Origin: Achromobacter aegrifaciens
Lineage (GTDB): Bacteria; Pseudomonadota; Gammaproteobacteria; Burkholderiales; Burkholderiaceae_B
Direction: 5' to 3'
Assembly (NCBI RefSeq): GCF_902859735.1
Contig: NZ_CADIJY010000002.1
Location: 186,001 to 250,000, forward strand
DNA: 64,000 bases
The position numbers and the translations under genes are program-made. Shown here piece by piece: positions 25,222-34,687 of this stretch. Numbering within the stretch: the stretch's first letter is position 1; every line of letters begins with the position of its first letter. The notes below the pieces were generated by a model. It had not been told where the DNA came from and searched no databases. It worked only from the letters and a program-made list of their open reading frames with translations.

Positions 25222-25836
25222 ATGAAACGCAAAGCTGCAAACGCCTCGCAGATCGAGGAATTGCTGTACCAGGCCTTGGAAACCGAAATAGGCGGCCTGG
25301 CCGTGTACGAAACCGCCGTGTCCTGCGCGGTGAACGAGGACCTGAAAAAGGAATGGCTCGGCTACCTGGAAGAAACCCGCACGCATCGCCGGGTGCTATT
25401 GACCGTATTCGAGCAGCTGCGGCTGGATCCGCAGGCGCAGCCGCCGGGCCGCCAGGTCGTGCGCCATATCGGCGAGGCATTGGTCAAGGCCATGAAGATG
25501 GCGATCAGCGCGGGCGATCCGGACGCGGCCCAACTGGTCGCCACCGAATGCGTGGTGCTGGCCGAGACCAAGGACCACGCGAACTGGTCCCTGATCGGCG
25601 TGATTGCCGAGCAGCACAGCGGCGACGAGGCCAAGGTATTGAAGCAGGCGTATGACGCCGTGGCCACCGACGAGGACCACCACCTTTATCACACGCAGGG
25701 CTGGTCGCGCGAACTGTGGATCCAGTCGCTGGGATTGCCGGCGGTGCTGCCGCCTCCCGAAGAGGTCAAGCAGGTGGAGACCGCCATCGGCGCATCGCGG
25801 GCCGAGCAGGCGCGCGGCAAGATGTTGAGCCACTAG
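25222..25836 (+). CDS. Ferritin-like helical-bundle protein paired with catalase
   Basis: 204 residues from ATG 25222 (GAGGAG upstream). Helical throughout, with glutamate/histidine patches suited to a di-metal four-helix bundle: LETEIGGLAVYETAV, EETRTHRRVLL, ATECVVLAETKDHANW and DEDHHLYHTQGW. It is not a canonical ferritin or Dps sequence. Nine bases separate it from katE, so the two are almost certainly co-transcribed. Possible roles are iron sequestration to limit Fenton chemistry or assistance to catalase; inferred from context. Confidence 0.75.
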   Translation: MKRKAANASQIEELLYQALETEIGGLAVYETAVSCAVNEDLKKEWLGYLEETRTHRRVLLTVFEQLRLDPQAQPPGRQVVRHIGEALVKAMKMAISAGDPDAAQLVATECVVLAETKDHANWSLIGVIAEQHSGDEAKVLKQAYDAVATDEDHHLYHTQGWSRELWIQSLGLPAVLPPPEEVKQVETAIGASRAEQARGKMLSH

Positions 25837-25845
25837 GAGATTGCG

Positions 25846-28239
25846 ATGCCAGCCAAGAAAGCAGCAGGCAAGGGCGGCGCAGGCGCGGCCGTGGACACGG
25901 CCTACCTGAATACGGACAGCGGCCCCGCGTCCGGACCCGCGGGCAAGCCCAGCCATCCGGCGCTCAAGCGCGCCGCGGCCGTGGGTGATACGGCCGCCGC
26001 GATTCCCCACAATGCCGGCAAGGCGGCGGAGTACGGTGAAGCAGGGGCGCGGTGCCCCTATGCCGGCGCGCACGTCGCGGCAGCGGATCCTTCCGCGACG
26101 GCCAGTTCGCTGTCCGAAGCCGAGACCTCGGCCAAGACCGGGGGCGCGGCCGCGGCCGGCATCAACGCGGCCGACGGCCGGCTGGAACGCGTGCGTGCGG
26201 ATTCAAGCGGACAGATGCTGACCACCAACCAGGGCGTGCGCGTCAGCGACAACCAGCACTCGCTGAAGGCGGGTTTGCGCGGGCCGGCGCTGCTCAAGGA
26301 CTTCATCCTGCGCGAGAAGATCACGCATTTCGACCACGAGCGGATTCCCGAGCGCATCGTGCATGCGCGCGGTTCGGCGGCTCACGGCTACTTCGAATGC
26401 TACAAGCCGCTGACCGACCTGACCGCGGCCTCTTTGTTCGCCGAAGCCGGCAAGCGCACGCCGGTGTTCGTGCGTTTTTCGACGGTGGCAGGTGAGCGCG
26501 GCTCCAAGGACACGGCGCGGGACGTGCGCGGTTTCGCCGTGAAGTTCTATACCGACGAGGGCAACTGGGATCTGGTCGGCAACAACATGCCGGTCTTCTT
26601 CATCCAGGACGCGATGAAGTTTCCGGACCTGGTGCACGCCGTCAAGCCCGAGCCGCATCATGGCATGCCCCAGGCCGCGTCCGCGCACGACACCTTCTGG
26701 GACTTCGTGTCGCTGATGCCGGAATCCACCCACATGCTGATGTGGCTGATGTCGGACCGTGCCATCCCGCGCAGCTACCGGATGATGCAGGGCTTTGGCG
26801 TGCACACCTTCCGCTTCGTCAACGCCGCGGGCGAGTCGCGGCTGGTGAAATTCCATTGGAATCCGCTACTTGGCACGCATTCGCAGGTCTGGAATGAAGC
26901 CGTGAAGGTATCCGGCGCGGATCCTGACTTCCACCGCCGCGATCTTTGGGAGGCGATCGACGCCGGCAATGGCCCGCAGTGGGAGCTGGGCGTGCAGGTA
27001 TTCACCGAGGAGCAGGCCGAAGGCTTCAGCTTCGACGTGCTGGACGCCACCAAGATCGTGCCGGAGGAACTGGTGCCCGTCGTGCCGGTGGGGCGGATGG
27101 TGCTGGACCGTAATCCCGACAACTTCTTCGCCGAGACCGAGCAGGTCGCTTTTTGCGCTGCCCACATCGTGCCGGGCCTGGACTTCACCAATGACCCGCT
27201 ATTGGCCGGGCGCATCCATTCCTACGTGGACACGCAGATTTCGCGGCTGGGCGGTCCCAACTTCCATGAAATCCCGATCAATGCGCCGCTTGCGCCCGTG
27301 CACAACAACCAGCGCGACGGCATGCATCGCCAGGCCATCCATCGCGGCCGCGTGGCCTACGAGCCCAACTCGCTTGCCGGCGGCTGTCCGTTCCAGGCCG
27401 GCATGGATGGCTTCGTGTCGTTTCCGGAGCCGGAGACGGGCGACGAACTGCGAGGGCATCCTGAAAAATTTGCCGAGCATTACAACCAGGCGACGCTGTT
27501 CTACGACAGTCAGGCAGACTGGGAAAAACGCCACATCGCCGACGCCTATGCCTTTGAATTGAGCAAGGTCACGGTGCCGGCGGTGCGCCAGCGCATGGTC
27601 GCGTCGCTGCGCAACGTGTCCGAAGAACTGGCGCAGGGCGTGGCCGACCAGTTGGGCATGGCCTTGCCCGCGCCCTTGCCGCGGGCGATCGAGCGTCCGC
27701 CCAAGCCGGAAGTCGAGGTGTCGCCGGCATTGTCATTGGCCGCGCGCCCTGGGGATGGCGGCATCGCCACGCGCAAGGTCGCAATCCTGGTGGCGGAGGG
27801 CGCGGATGGCAAGAGCGTGTCCGCCGTAGCCCAGGGGCTGATCGCGGCGGGCGCCATCGTGCGGCTCGTCGGGCAGCGCATCGGGCCCGTCCCGGCTGCC
27901 GGGGGCGGCACGCTGGATGCCGATGCTTCCCTGGACAACCATCCTTCGGCGCTGTTCGATGGCGTGGTTGCGGCGGGCGGCGAGGCTGCGGTGGCCCGCC
28001 TGGAATCGGACGGACGCGCGCTGGAGTTCCTGCGCGACGCCTATCGCCACGGGAAGACTTTGATGGGCATGGGCGAGGGCGTGCAGCTGTTTGCCGCGGC
28101 GGGCCTGTCCGCCGATACGGCGGATGGCGGACTGCTAAGGATGGACGCGGCGGCCGCCGCCAAGAGCGTGACCGCCTTCATCGAAGCCCTGGGCCGGCAT
28201 CGCCACCCGGAAAGGGAGACCACGCCGCCCAGGGTTTGA
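25846..28239 (+). CDS. katE: Large-subunit monofunctional catalase (HPII/KatE type)
   Basis: 797 residues; TAGGAGA precedes ATG 25846. Distal haem histidine H173 in [14 protein letters not shown], asparagine in NNMPVFF, proximal haem tyrosine Y460 in RIHSYVDTQ, and the histidine in [10 protein letters not shown] that in HPII forms the His-Tyr crosslink. The C-terminal ~160 residues form the flavodoxin-like domain of large catalases. The N-terminus is an extended Ala/Gly-rich region of ~115 residues beginning [11 protein letters not shown], longer than in E. coli HPII (753 residues in total). Decomposes hydrogen peroxide, probably in stationary phase. Co-transcribed with the ferritin-like gene. 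Confidence 0.96.
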   Translation: MPAKKAAGKGGAGAAVDTAYLNTDSGPASGPAGKPSHPALKRAAAVGDTAAAIPHNAGKAAEYGEAGARCPYAGAHVAAADPSATASSLSEAETSAKTGGAAAAGINAADGRLERVRADSSGQMLTTNQGVRVSDNQHSLKAGLRGPALLKDFILREKITHFDHERIPERIVHARGSAAHGYFECYKPLTDLTAASLFAEAGKRTPVFVRFSTVAGERGSKDTARDVRGFAVKFYTDEGNWDLVGNNMPVFFIQDAMKFPDLVHAVKPEPHHGMPQAASAHDTFWDFVSLMPESTHMLMWLMSDRAIPRSYRMMQGFGVHTFRFVNAAGESRLVKFHWNPLLGTHSQVWNEAVKVSGADPDFHRRDLWEAIDAGNGPQWELGVQVFTEEQAEGFSFDVLDATKIVPEELVPVVPVGRMVLDRNPDNFFAETEQVAFCAAHIVPGLDFTNDPLLAGRIHSYVDTQISRLGGPNFHEIPINAPLAPVHNNQRDGMHRQAIHRGRVAYEPNSLAGGCPFQAGMDGFVSFPEPETGDELRGHPEKFAEHYNQATLFYDSQADWEKRHIADAYAFELSKVTVPAVRQRMVASLRNVSEELAQGVADQLGMALPAPLPRAIERPPKPEVEVSPALSLAARPGDGGIATRKVAILVAEGADGKSVSAVAQGLIAAGAIVRLVGQRIGPVPAAGGGTLDADASLDNHPSALFDGVVAAGGEAAVARLESDGRALEFLRDAYRHGKTLMGMGEGVQLFAAAGLSADTADGGLLRMDAAAAAKSVTAFIEALGRHRHPERETTPPRV

Positions 28240-28270
28240 TGCCGCCGCTGTGGCCAGGTGCATGTGTATC

Positions 28271-28299
28271 TTGACAAGGCATCGGCGCCTGCCAATACT
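28271..28299 (+). promoter_or_regulatory. Sigma-70 type promoter for the YSC84/SYLF gene
   Basis: TTGACA (28271-28276), 17-base spacer, AATACT (28294-28299). Perfect -35, four of six at -10. Lies 70 bases before the start codon of the downstream gene. Confidence 0.55.
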
Positions 28300-28367
28300 G
28301 ATCCGGCAAGTCGGGGCGAGCGCGTCGGGCGCTTGCCGTCCTTTTCCTTTTGAGATCAGGGGGCTGT

Positions 28368-28946
28368 ATGCGTCGCGCGTCCGTTTTGCCTATGAGTATC
28401 CGCGGCTGGCTTTGGGCCAGCCTTTTTTTGTGGGTCGCCTGTATCTTCCTGGCCCCGCAGGCCAGGGCGGAGTCCGCGGCCGAGCTCAGCCGTGAAGCGC
28501 AGAGTGCGCTGGATCGCCTGTACCAGCAGGAACCCAAGACGCGTGTACTGGGCAACAAGGCGGTGGGCGTGCTGGTGTTTCCCCGCATTCTGAAGGGCGG
28601 CCTGCTGGTCGGCGCGGAAACCGGCGACGGCGCGCTCATCCGTCGCGGCAAGGTCCAGGCCTACTACAACATATCGGCCGTATCGTTCGGTCTTCAGGCC
28701 GGCGCGCAGGAGTTCAGCTATGCGCTGTTCTTCATGAACGAGCCGGCGATGCGGTACCTGGACCAGAGCGACGGCTGGTCGCTTGGCGCCGGCCCCAGCC
28801 TGGTCGTGGTGGATGACAGCTATGCCGCCAGCATTACCACCACCACCCTGAGCCAGGATGTCTATGCCGTGCCATTCGGCGGACAGGGGCTGATGGCGGG
28901 CATGGGCCTGGAAGGGTCCAAGATCACCCGCACCCAACCGGACTGA
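28368..28946 (+). CDS. Exported YSC84/SYLF-domain lipid-binding protein
   Basis: 192 residues from ATG 28368, with AGGGGG upstream. Signal peptide to about residue 37 (LWASLFLWVACIFLAPQARA), then the SYLF domain: KAVGVLVFPRILKGGLLVGA, GDGALIRRGKVQAYYNISA, QAGAQEFSYALFFMNEPA and a glycine-rich C-terminus. SYLF proteins bind phosphoinositides in eukaryotes; bacterial exported forms are associated with the envelope and are poorly understood. Monocistronic and convergent with the Bug gene. Confidence 0.88.
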   Translation: MRRASVLPMSIRGWLWASLFLWVACIFLAPQARAESAAELSREAQSALDRLYQQEPKTRVLGNKAVGVLVFPRILKGGLLVGAETGDGALIRRGKVQAYYNISAVSFGLQAGAQEFSYALFFMNEPAMRYLDQSDGWSLGAGPSLVVVDDSYAASITTTTLSQDVYAVPFGGQGLMAGMGLEGSKITRTQPD

Positions 28947-28969
28947 GGCCAGGCGTCAAGCTGCCGCGG

Positions 28970-29950
28970 TTAGTCCAGCGTGATGCCGGCGCGGGCCGCT
29001 ACTTCGGAAAAGGTGTGCAGTTCCTTCGTGATCTGCGCCTTGAATGCCGGCCCGGGCAGATAGACCGGATCCAGCGCCAGGTCCGCCACCGATTTGCGGA
29101 CCTGCGGATCCTCCATGATTTCCGCCACGGCGCGGCTCAGGGTATCCACCACAGGGGCCGGCGTGCGCGCCGGCGCCACCAGCGCGTACCAGCCCACGAA
29201 AGAAACGTCCGCCATGCCGGCTTCCGCGAAGGTCGGCACGTCGGGCAGTTGCGGCATGCGGCGTTCGCCCGTCACGGCCAGCGCGCGGATCTTGCCGGCG
29301 CGGACCTGCGGCGCGGCGGAAGACACGGTGTCCACGCCCAGGTCGACCTCGCCGCCTATCATGGCCGTGACCAGCTGCGCGCTGCCCTTGTAGGGCACCG
29401 GCAACATCTTGGCGCCCGCGGCCTCGGCGTACATCTCGCCCGCCAGGTGTGGCGCGGATCCGGGACCGAAGGTGCCGTACATCAGGCCGCCCTTGGCGCT
29501 TTGCTGCCGGGCCAGCGCCGCCGCTTCCTGCGCAGTGCTGGCCGCAAGGCCGTTCTTGGCCAGCAGCACCACGGGCGCCATGGCGACGATGGCGATGTGT
29601 TCATAGCTCTTTTGCGGGTCGTAGGGCAGCCCGGGCTTGAGCGCCGGCAGCACGGTATAGGTGGTGCTGCCCGACAGCATCAGGGTGTAGCCGTCAGGCT
29701 GCGCGCGCGCCGCCGCTTCCGCGCCGATCACGGTGGATGCGCCGGGGCGGTTCTCCACGATGACCGGCTGGCCGAACTTGCCGGACAGCTTGTTGGCCAG
29801 CAGACGCGCCACGGCGTCGGTCGCTCCGCCCGGCGTGAAGGGTACGACGATCTTGATTGCCTGTTCAGGATAGGCGGCTTGGACGCCGCCCGCATGCGCG
29901 GCGGCGGCAAGGCTTGCGGCGGCCAGGGCGGCGCGGAGTTTGACGTTCAT
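28970..29950 (-). CDS. Bug/TctC-type periplasmic solute-binding protein
   Basis: 326 residues from ATG 29948-29950. Signal peptide to about residue 26 (AAAHAGGVQA). Family motifs: IKIVVPFTPGGATDAVARLL, VIVENRPGASTVIGAEAAA, QPDGYTLML, PYKGSAQLVTAMIGGEVDL and RMPQLPDVPTFAEAG. Such proteins bind carboxylates or amides with a two-water-bridged pocket. Fourteen bases follow the M20 peptidase gene, so it probably recognises the peptidase substrate or product. No permease genes adjoin. Confidence 0.93.
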   Translation of the reverse strand: MNVKLRAALAAASLAAAAHAGGVQAAYPEQAIKIVVPFTPGGATDAVARLLANKLSGKFGQPVIVENRPGASTVIGAEAAARAQPDGYTLMLSGSTTYTVLPALKPGLPYDPQKSYEHIAIVAMAPVVLLAKNGLAASTAQEAAALARQQSAKGGLMYGTFGPGSAPHLAGEMYAEAAGAKMLPVPYKGSAQLVTAMIGGEVDLGVDTVSSAAPQVRAGKIRALAVTGERRMPQLPDVPTFAEAGMADVSFVGWYALVAPARTPAPVVDTLSRAVAEIMEDPQVRKSVADLALDPVYLPGPAFKAQITKELHTFSEVAARAGITLD

Positions 29951-29964
29951 GTCGGAGATTCCGG

Positions 29965-31386
29965 TCAGTTGGCGTTGGAAGACGGGCGCGCAGCCGCCTG
30001 GCGCAGGGCGCTGCCCTGATCGCCCAGGTCCCAGTACAGGCCAGCCATGATGGCCAGCCCCTCGCGGGCGACGCTGCCCAGCAGGTGTTCGTTGGGCGCG
30101 TGCTGGGCGCAAGCGGGATAGGAATGCGGCACCCACAATGTGGGCAGTCCCAATTGGTCGGCGAAGATGTCGTTGGGCAGCGAGCCGCCCAGGTTGGGCA
30201 GCAGCGCCGGCCGCTTGCCGGTGCTGCGTTCCAGCGAGGCCGCGGCCCAGCGCACCCAGGGATTGTCGGGGGATAGGCGGGTGGCGCCGGCCTGCATGCC
30301 GATGCGCACCTGCACGTCCTCGAAGCCCGCCGCGCGCAGGTGTTCCCGCACGTGCGTTTCCAGCGCGCGCCAGTCCGTGCCGACCACGAAACGCAGCTGG
30401 CACCAGGCCACGGCCTCGGGCGGTATAGCGTTGACCGGCTTGGCCGGATCGCCGGCGCCAAAGGTCAGGACGTCCAGGCTGTTCCAGCCGAACACTTTTT
30501 CGGGCGCGCTCAGCCCGGGTTCGCCCCACCACGCGTTGATGTCGGGGTCGTCTTCGCCGCCGCCGACTTCCAGGTCGGCCAGCGCCCCGGCCACCGCCTC
30601 CGGGATGGGGGGCGGGCGCAGGCCGGGCACCGTGATTCGGCCGCGCGCATCGACCAGCGTGGCGATGGCGTGCGCCAGCACGATGGCGGGGTTGGCCAGC
30701 AGGCCGCCCCAGTTGCCCGAGTGGTAGCCGCGTTCGCGCGCGCGCAGTTTCAGTTCGAAGTTCACCGCGCCGCGCGAGCCCATGAACAGGGTGGGACGCT
30801 GCGCGCTCAGCCGCGGGCCGTCGCTGGCGATGAAGACATCCGCCGCCAGCGCCTCGCGCTGTGCCTCGCAGAAGGCGGCCAGTCCGGGGGAGCCCGCTTC
30901 TTCGCCGGTCTCGATCAGCCAGGTCGTGTTGAAACCGAGCCTGCCGCCGCGCGCGGCGATGACCTGGCGCAAGGCTTCCAGATTGATGCTGTGCTGGCCC
31001 TTGTTGTCGGCGGTGCCGCGTCCGTACCAGCGGTCGCCTTCGACCTGCAGGCGCCAGGGATCGCGGCCGGCTTCCCACTTGGCGGCGTTGCCGCGCACCA
31101 CGTCGCCGTGGCCGTACATCAGCACCGTGGGCAGACCGGCCTGCTCGTTGCGGCGCGCCACCAGGATGGGCAGGTCGGCGCCCGAGGGGTTGGGGTGCAC
31201 CTCACAGGCGAAGTCCAGTTGCTGGAGCAGCGGAACCAGTTCTTCGTTCAGGTAGGCATGCTGGGCCGGCGCCTGGTCGGGCACTTCGCTTTCCGTCGCG
31301 TAGGCGACGCGGCGGGCCAGCGCGGCATGCAGGTCGCCGTTGTCGTAGGCTTGAACGGCTTGGAGCAGGGCTTGTTCGCGTGTCAC
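29965..31386 (-). CDS. M20-family metallopeptidase / amidohydrolase
   Basis: 473 residues from GTG 31384-31386; no strong ribosome-binding site, and a further upstream start is conceivable. Metal-site motifs: VLMYGHGDVV, WYGRGTADNKGQ, WLIETGEEAGSPGL, DVFIASDGPR, and C-terminal QHAPNEHL with the last histidine. The middle dimerisation lid spans ~210-340. It would cleave a dipeptide, N-acyl amino acid or carbamoyl compound in the cytoplasm. Forms an operon with a Bug binding protein, opposite a LysR regulator. Confidence 0.88.
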   Translation of the reverse strand: MTREQALLQAVQAYDNGDLHAALARRVAYATESEVPDQAPAQHAYLNEELVPLLQQLDFACEVHPNPSGADLPILVARRNEQAGLPTVLMYGHGDVVRGNAAKWEAGRDPWRLQVEGDRWYGRGTADNKGQHSINLEALRQVIAARGGRLGFNTTWLIETGEEAGSPGLAAFCEAQREALAADVFIASDGPRLSAQRPTLFMGSRGAVNFELKLRARERGYHSGNWGGLLANPAIVLAHAIATLVDARGRITVPGLRPPPIPEAVAGALADLEVGGGEDDPDINAWWGEPGLSAPEKVFGWNSLDVLTFGAGDPAKPVNAIPPEAVAWCQLRFVVGTDWRALETHVREHLRAAGFEDVQVRIGMQAGATRLSPDNPWVRWAAASLERSTGKRPALLPNLGGSLPNDIFADQLGLPTLWVPHSYPACAQHAPNEHLLGSVAREGLAIMAGLYWDLGDQGSALRQAAARPSSNAN

Positions 31387-31504
31387 TTCGGTGCCTGGGA
31401 TGGGATGCAGAGGGAGGCACAAAGTTATTACGCTTCGCTACATGCCACAATTAGATAATTAGCATTCTTTCATTGCCATAAAGGCATGGATAAGAGGGGC
31501 CGCC

Positions 31505-32416
31505 ATGATTTCGCTGGGCTTGAGGTATTTCCTGGAGGTCGCGCGCTGCGGTTCCATCGCGGGCGCCGCGGCGGCACAGCACGTGGCGGCTTCTGCCGTA
31601 AGCCGGCAGATCGCCAAGCTGGAGGACGGGCTGGGTATCGCGCTGTTCGAGCGGCAGGCGCGCGGCATGGAACTGAGCGAAGCCGGCCGCCAATTGGCGG
31701 CCTACGCCAATGCCGCCGCCCTGGAAGCCGAGCGCGTCACCACCGAGATCCGCCAGCGCGGCCACCTGGGCGACGTGACCATACGCCTGGCCTGCACCGA
31801 GGGTTTCGCCCACCGCTTCCTGCCTATGTGCATGGCCGAGTTCAAGCGGGTCAGGCCCGAGGCCCGTTTCCATTTGCACGTGGAGCGCCCCGAGGAGGTC
31901 AGCCGCCAGATCCTGGAGGGCCTGTCGCAGCTGGCGCTGCGCTACACCACCGCGCAGGACGACCGGCTCAAGACCGAACTGCTGGTGCGCGCGCCGGTCT
32001 ATGCGGTCATGTGCCGCAACCATCCGCTGGCCAGCCGCCGCAGCCTTGGCGTGCGCGACCTGACCAAGGTGCCGCTGTCGCTGGGCGACCATGGCACTAC
32101 GGTGCGGCAGCTGTTTGACGCGGCCTGCGCCAACGCCGGGCTGCACATCGAGCCGGCCTACGTGTCCAATCATTCCGCGGCCTTCCTGCCCATGCTGCCG
32201 GGCAGCGACATCGTGGCGCTGTCGGGCTACCTGACGGTGCTGGGACAACGCGACGGCGAAGGCCTGGTCGCGGTGCCGTTCAGCAATCCGGAAATGCGGC
32301 AGCGGAGCATCCAGGTCCTGACCTTGCAGGGCCGGACCTTGCCGGCGCTGGCGCGCGAGTTCCTGGAGTTCATGGCGCAGCGGCTGACGGCCACGCCCAA
32401 GGCGCCGGAAGGGTAG
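31505..32416 (+). CDS. LysR-family regulator of the M20/Bug operon
   Basis: 303 residues from ATG 31505 (AGAGGGG upstream). N-terminal winged helix (LRYFLEVARCGSIAGAAAAQ, VAASAVSRQIAKLEDGLG, LFERQARGMELSEAG). Effector domain about residues 90-290 (DVTIRLACTEGF; SNHSAAFLPMLPGSDIVAL). It is divergent from the M20 peptidase across ~118 bases that include AT-rich ATTAGATAATTAGC, a plausible LysR binding area. Likely activator of that operon in response to its substrate. Confidence 0.93.
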   Translation: MISLGLRYFLEVARCGSIAGAAAAQHVAASAVSRQIAKLEDGLGIALFERQARGMELSEAGRQLAAYANAAALEAERVTTEIRQRGHLGDVTIRLACTEGFAHRFLPMCMAEFKRVRPEARFHLHVERPEEVSRQILEGLSQLALRYTTAQDDRLKTELLVRAPVYAVMCRNHPLASRRSLGVRDLTKVPLSLGDHGTTVRQLFDAACANAGLHIEPAYVSNHSAAFLPMLPGSDIVALSGYLTVLGQRDGEGLVAVPFSNPEMRQRSIQVLTLQGRTLPALAREFLEFMAQRLTATPKAPEG

Positions 32417-32449
32417 CGGGGCCGCCGCGGGCGGCTCCGGGATTGCGCT

Positions 32450-33424
32450 TCAGTCCAGCGAGATATTGGCCTCTTTGACCACGGCCGCGAAGCGCGCCGA
32501 ATCCGCGTCGCGGGCCTGGGCCAGCGCGGCGGCATCCTGCGGCCAGGCGTCGAAGCCATAGGTCTCGAAGCGCTTGCGCACCGCGGGCGTGACCACGGCC
32601 TGGGCAATGGCGGCGTTGATGTGCTTGACCACGGCATCCGGCGTGCCTTTGGGCGCGAAGGCCGCGACCCAGGTCTTCAACTCGAAGTCCTTGGGGCCGC
32701 CGGCCTCGCTGACCGTGGGCACGTCGGCGTAGGAACCGAGGCGGGACGGCGCCGCCAGCGCCAGCAGCTTGACCCGCTTGGCCTGGTACAGGTTCTGCAC
32801 GGTGGCGGCCGTGCCGAAAGCCCAGTCGACCTCGCCATTGGCCACCGCCGTGTAGAGCTGGGCCAGGTCCTTGAAAGGCACGTGCGTCATGCTGGTCTGC
32901 GTGGCGGTCTGGAACATGGAGGTGCCCACATGCGCCACGCTGCCCATGCCCCAGGTGCCGTAGGTCAGCTTGCCGGGCTGGGCCTTGGCCGCGGCGATCA
33001 GGTCGGTGACGTTGTTCCAGGGGGACGAGGCCGACACCACCATGAAGAAATGCGTGGTGTAGATCGGCGCCACAGGGACGAAATCCTTGACCGGATCGAA
33101 GGGCAGATTGCGGTAGAGCTGCGGCTGCAGCGTCATGTGGGTGTTGTCCACCACGGCCAGCGAGTAGCCGTCGGGCGTGGCGCGCTTGACCTCGCCGATC
33201 GCCAGCCAGCCGTTGGCGCCGGGCTTGTTCTCCACGATAAGCGGCTGCTTCCAGGCCGCCGTGAGCTGTTCGCCCAGCATGCGGGCGACGGCGTCGGGGC
33301 CGCTGCCCACCGAATACGGCAGCACGATGCGCACCGGCCGTTCGGGGTACTTGTCGGATTGGGCCTGTGCCGAGGCGCAGGCCAGGGCGCCGGTCAGCGC
33401 CATGCACCAGAGAGTATTTTTCAT
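32450..33424 (-). CDS. Bug/TctC-type solute-binding protein of the aryl-CoA operon
   Basis: 324 residues from ATG 33422-33424 (GGAGGAG upstream). Signal peptide to residue ~22 (GALACASAQAQ). Motifs: VRIVLPYSVGSGPDAVARML, LIVENKPGANGWLAIGEV, TPDGYSLAVVDN and SYADVPTVSEAGG. The third motif position differs from most relatives (SVGSGPD for PGGxxD), suggesting a different ligand. It is the last gene of the TetR-controlled operon, 114 bases after the hydroxylase, and may deliver or sense the aromatic acid. Confidence 0.92.
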   Translation of the reverse strand: MKNTLWCMALTGALACASAQAQSDKYPERPVRIVLPYSVGSGPDAVARMLGEQLTAAWKQPLIVENKPGANGWLAIGEVKRATPDGYSLAVVDNTHMTLQPQLYRNLPFDPVKDFVPVAPIYTTHFFMVVSASSPWNNVTDLIAAAKAQPGKLTYGTWGMGSVAHVGTSMFQTATQTSMTHVPFKDLAQLYTAVANGEVDWAFGTAATVQNLYQAKRVKLLALAAPSRLGSYADVPTVSEAGGPKDFELKTWVAAFAPKGTPDAVVKHINAAIAQAVVTPAVRKRFETYGFDAWPQDAAALAQARDADSARFAAVVKEANISLD

Positions 33425-33538
33425 GTCTCCTCCACTTTCCATGGATGGTTTTTGCGGCGCTTCCCCGCGCCGCTTATCGTCGGGGCCGCATGCGCGGATG
33501 CGCCGCGGCCGGGTACTTACAGCAAAAGGGTGCGTGGC

Positions 33539-34687
33539 TCAGGACACCGCTGCCGCCTCCGGGTGCAGCGCCTCGTAGGCGGCGGCGAAGCCGGGGTCGC
33601 GCTGGCGCAGGTCGTCGTGGCTGACCTGGCCCGTGCGGCGCATGTAGTCGTAGGCGAAGGACACGGGGTCCAGGTGCATCTTGTCGGCAACGTTCTCGTA
33701 CCAGTCCAGGCTGCGCGCGGCGGCGGTCTGGAAATTGGCCGATGCCGGACGGCGCTGCGCCTCGAAGTGCGCGAACGCGGTCTGCGTGTCGTCGGGATGT
33801 TGCGTGAGCCCCTGGTGCAGCGCGATCGCATCCTGCATCGCCATGCGGGTGCCGGAGCCGAGCGAGAAATGCACGGTGCGCAGCGCATCGCCCAGCAGGA
33901 CGATGTTGCGATGCGACCAGCGTTCGTTGCGCACGATGTTGGCCTCGAACCAGAGGGAACGGTTGCCCAGCAGTTCGTTGGCGCCCAGGTCGGCGCGGAA
34001 CACCTCGGCGCAATATTGGCGGCTTGCGTCCTCGCTGGCCGTGTCCAGGCCGGCGCGCTGCCAGGTGTCCGGGTCCACTTCCACCAGGAAGGTGCTGAGG
34101 TCCTTGCTGTACTGGTAGCTGTGCGCGATGAAGATACCGTGGTCCGTTTCGCGGAAGATCAGCGATACCGGATGAAAGCGCTGGCGTGTGCCGTACCAGG
34201 CGAACTTGTTGCGGCGGCGTTCGAAGCTGGGCCGGAAGTGTTCGGCGTACTGCTTGCGCACGGCGCTGTTGCTGCCGTCCGCGGCCACGACCATGTCCAC
34301 TTCCGCGGCCAGCCGCTCCACGTCGTCGATCTGCTGTTCGTGCAGGATCTGGACGCCGGCCTCCAGGCAGGCTTTTTCCAGGACTTCCAGCATGTCGATG
34401 CGGGCCGTGCGCGAGAAATGGTTGCCCTGGACCTGGACGCGGGCGCCTTGGTGGATGATCTCCATGTAGTCGCAGCGTTCGTGGTGCGCGACGAAGGCCT
34501 TGAAGAATTCGGGGTCGGCTTCGCGCAGGAAGGCCAGGCCGATGTCCGAGAACACCACGCCCCAGCCGTAGGTGGCGCCGCGCGGGTTCCGTTCGTAAAC
34601 GGTGATTTCATGTTGCGGCGCATGCTTCTTGGCAAGCAGCGAAAAGTACAGGCCGGCGGGGCCCGCTCCGATGACAGCGATCTTCAT
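33539..34687 (-). CDS. FAD monooxygenase, salicylyl-CoA 5-hydroxylase-like
   Basis: 382 residues. Rossmann FAD motif IAVIGAGPAGLYFSLLAKK at the N-terminus, GWGVVFSDIGLAFL, NHFSRTARIDMLEVL, VVAADGSNSAVRK (the DG motif) and NIVLLGDALRTVHFSLGSGTRM (the GD motif). Gene order with an AMP-dependent aryl ligase and a hotdog thioesterase matches CoA-dependent salicylate degradation (SdgC in Streptomyces; the ligase/hydroxylase/thioesterase set CehGHI in Rhizobium), in which salicylyl-CoA is hydroxylated to gentisyl-CoA. The exact substrate is inferred. It overlaps the thioesterase gene by 4 bases. Confidence 0.83.
   Translation of the reverse strand: MKIAVIGAGPAGLYFSLLAKKHAPQHEITVYERNPRGATYGWGVVFSDIGLAFLREADPEFFKAFVAHHERCDYMEIIHQGARVQVQGNHFSRTARIDMLEVLEKACLEAGVQILHEQQIDDVERLAAEVDMVVAADGSNSAVRKQYAEHFRPSFERRRNKFAWYGTRQRFHPVSLIFRETDHGIFIAHSYQYSKDLSTFLVEVDPDTWQRAGLDTASEDASRQYCAEVFRADLGANELLGNRSLWFEANIVRNERWSHRNIVLLGDALRTVHFSLGSGTRMAMQDAIALHQGLTQHPDDTQTAFAHFEAQRRPASANFQTAAARSLDWYENVADKMHLDPVSFAYDYMRRTGQVSHDDLRQRDPGFAAAYEALHPEAAAVS

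Noticed and set aside
23345-25480. 711-codon minus-strand frame over the PepSY gene and upstream region
   Set aside because: Shifted frame of the PepSY gene, proline/arginine-rich and without motifs; it also runs across the Fur-like site.
30085-30727. Several plus-strand frames within the M20 peptidase region
   Set aside because: They mirror the peptidase on the other strand and lack start signals or recognisable features.
33445-33475. GC-rich hairpin GCGGCGC...GCGCCGC between the Bug gene and the hydroxylase as terminator
   Set aside because: In the direction of transcription the stem is followed by A-residues, not T, so it is not a rho-independent terminator; the genes are likely co-transcribed.
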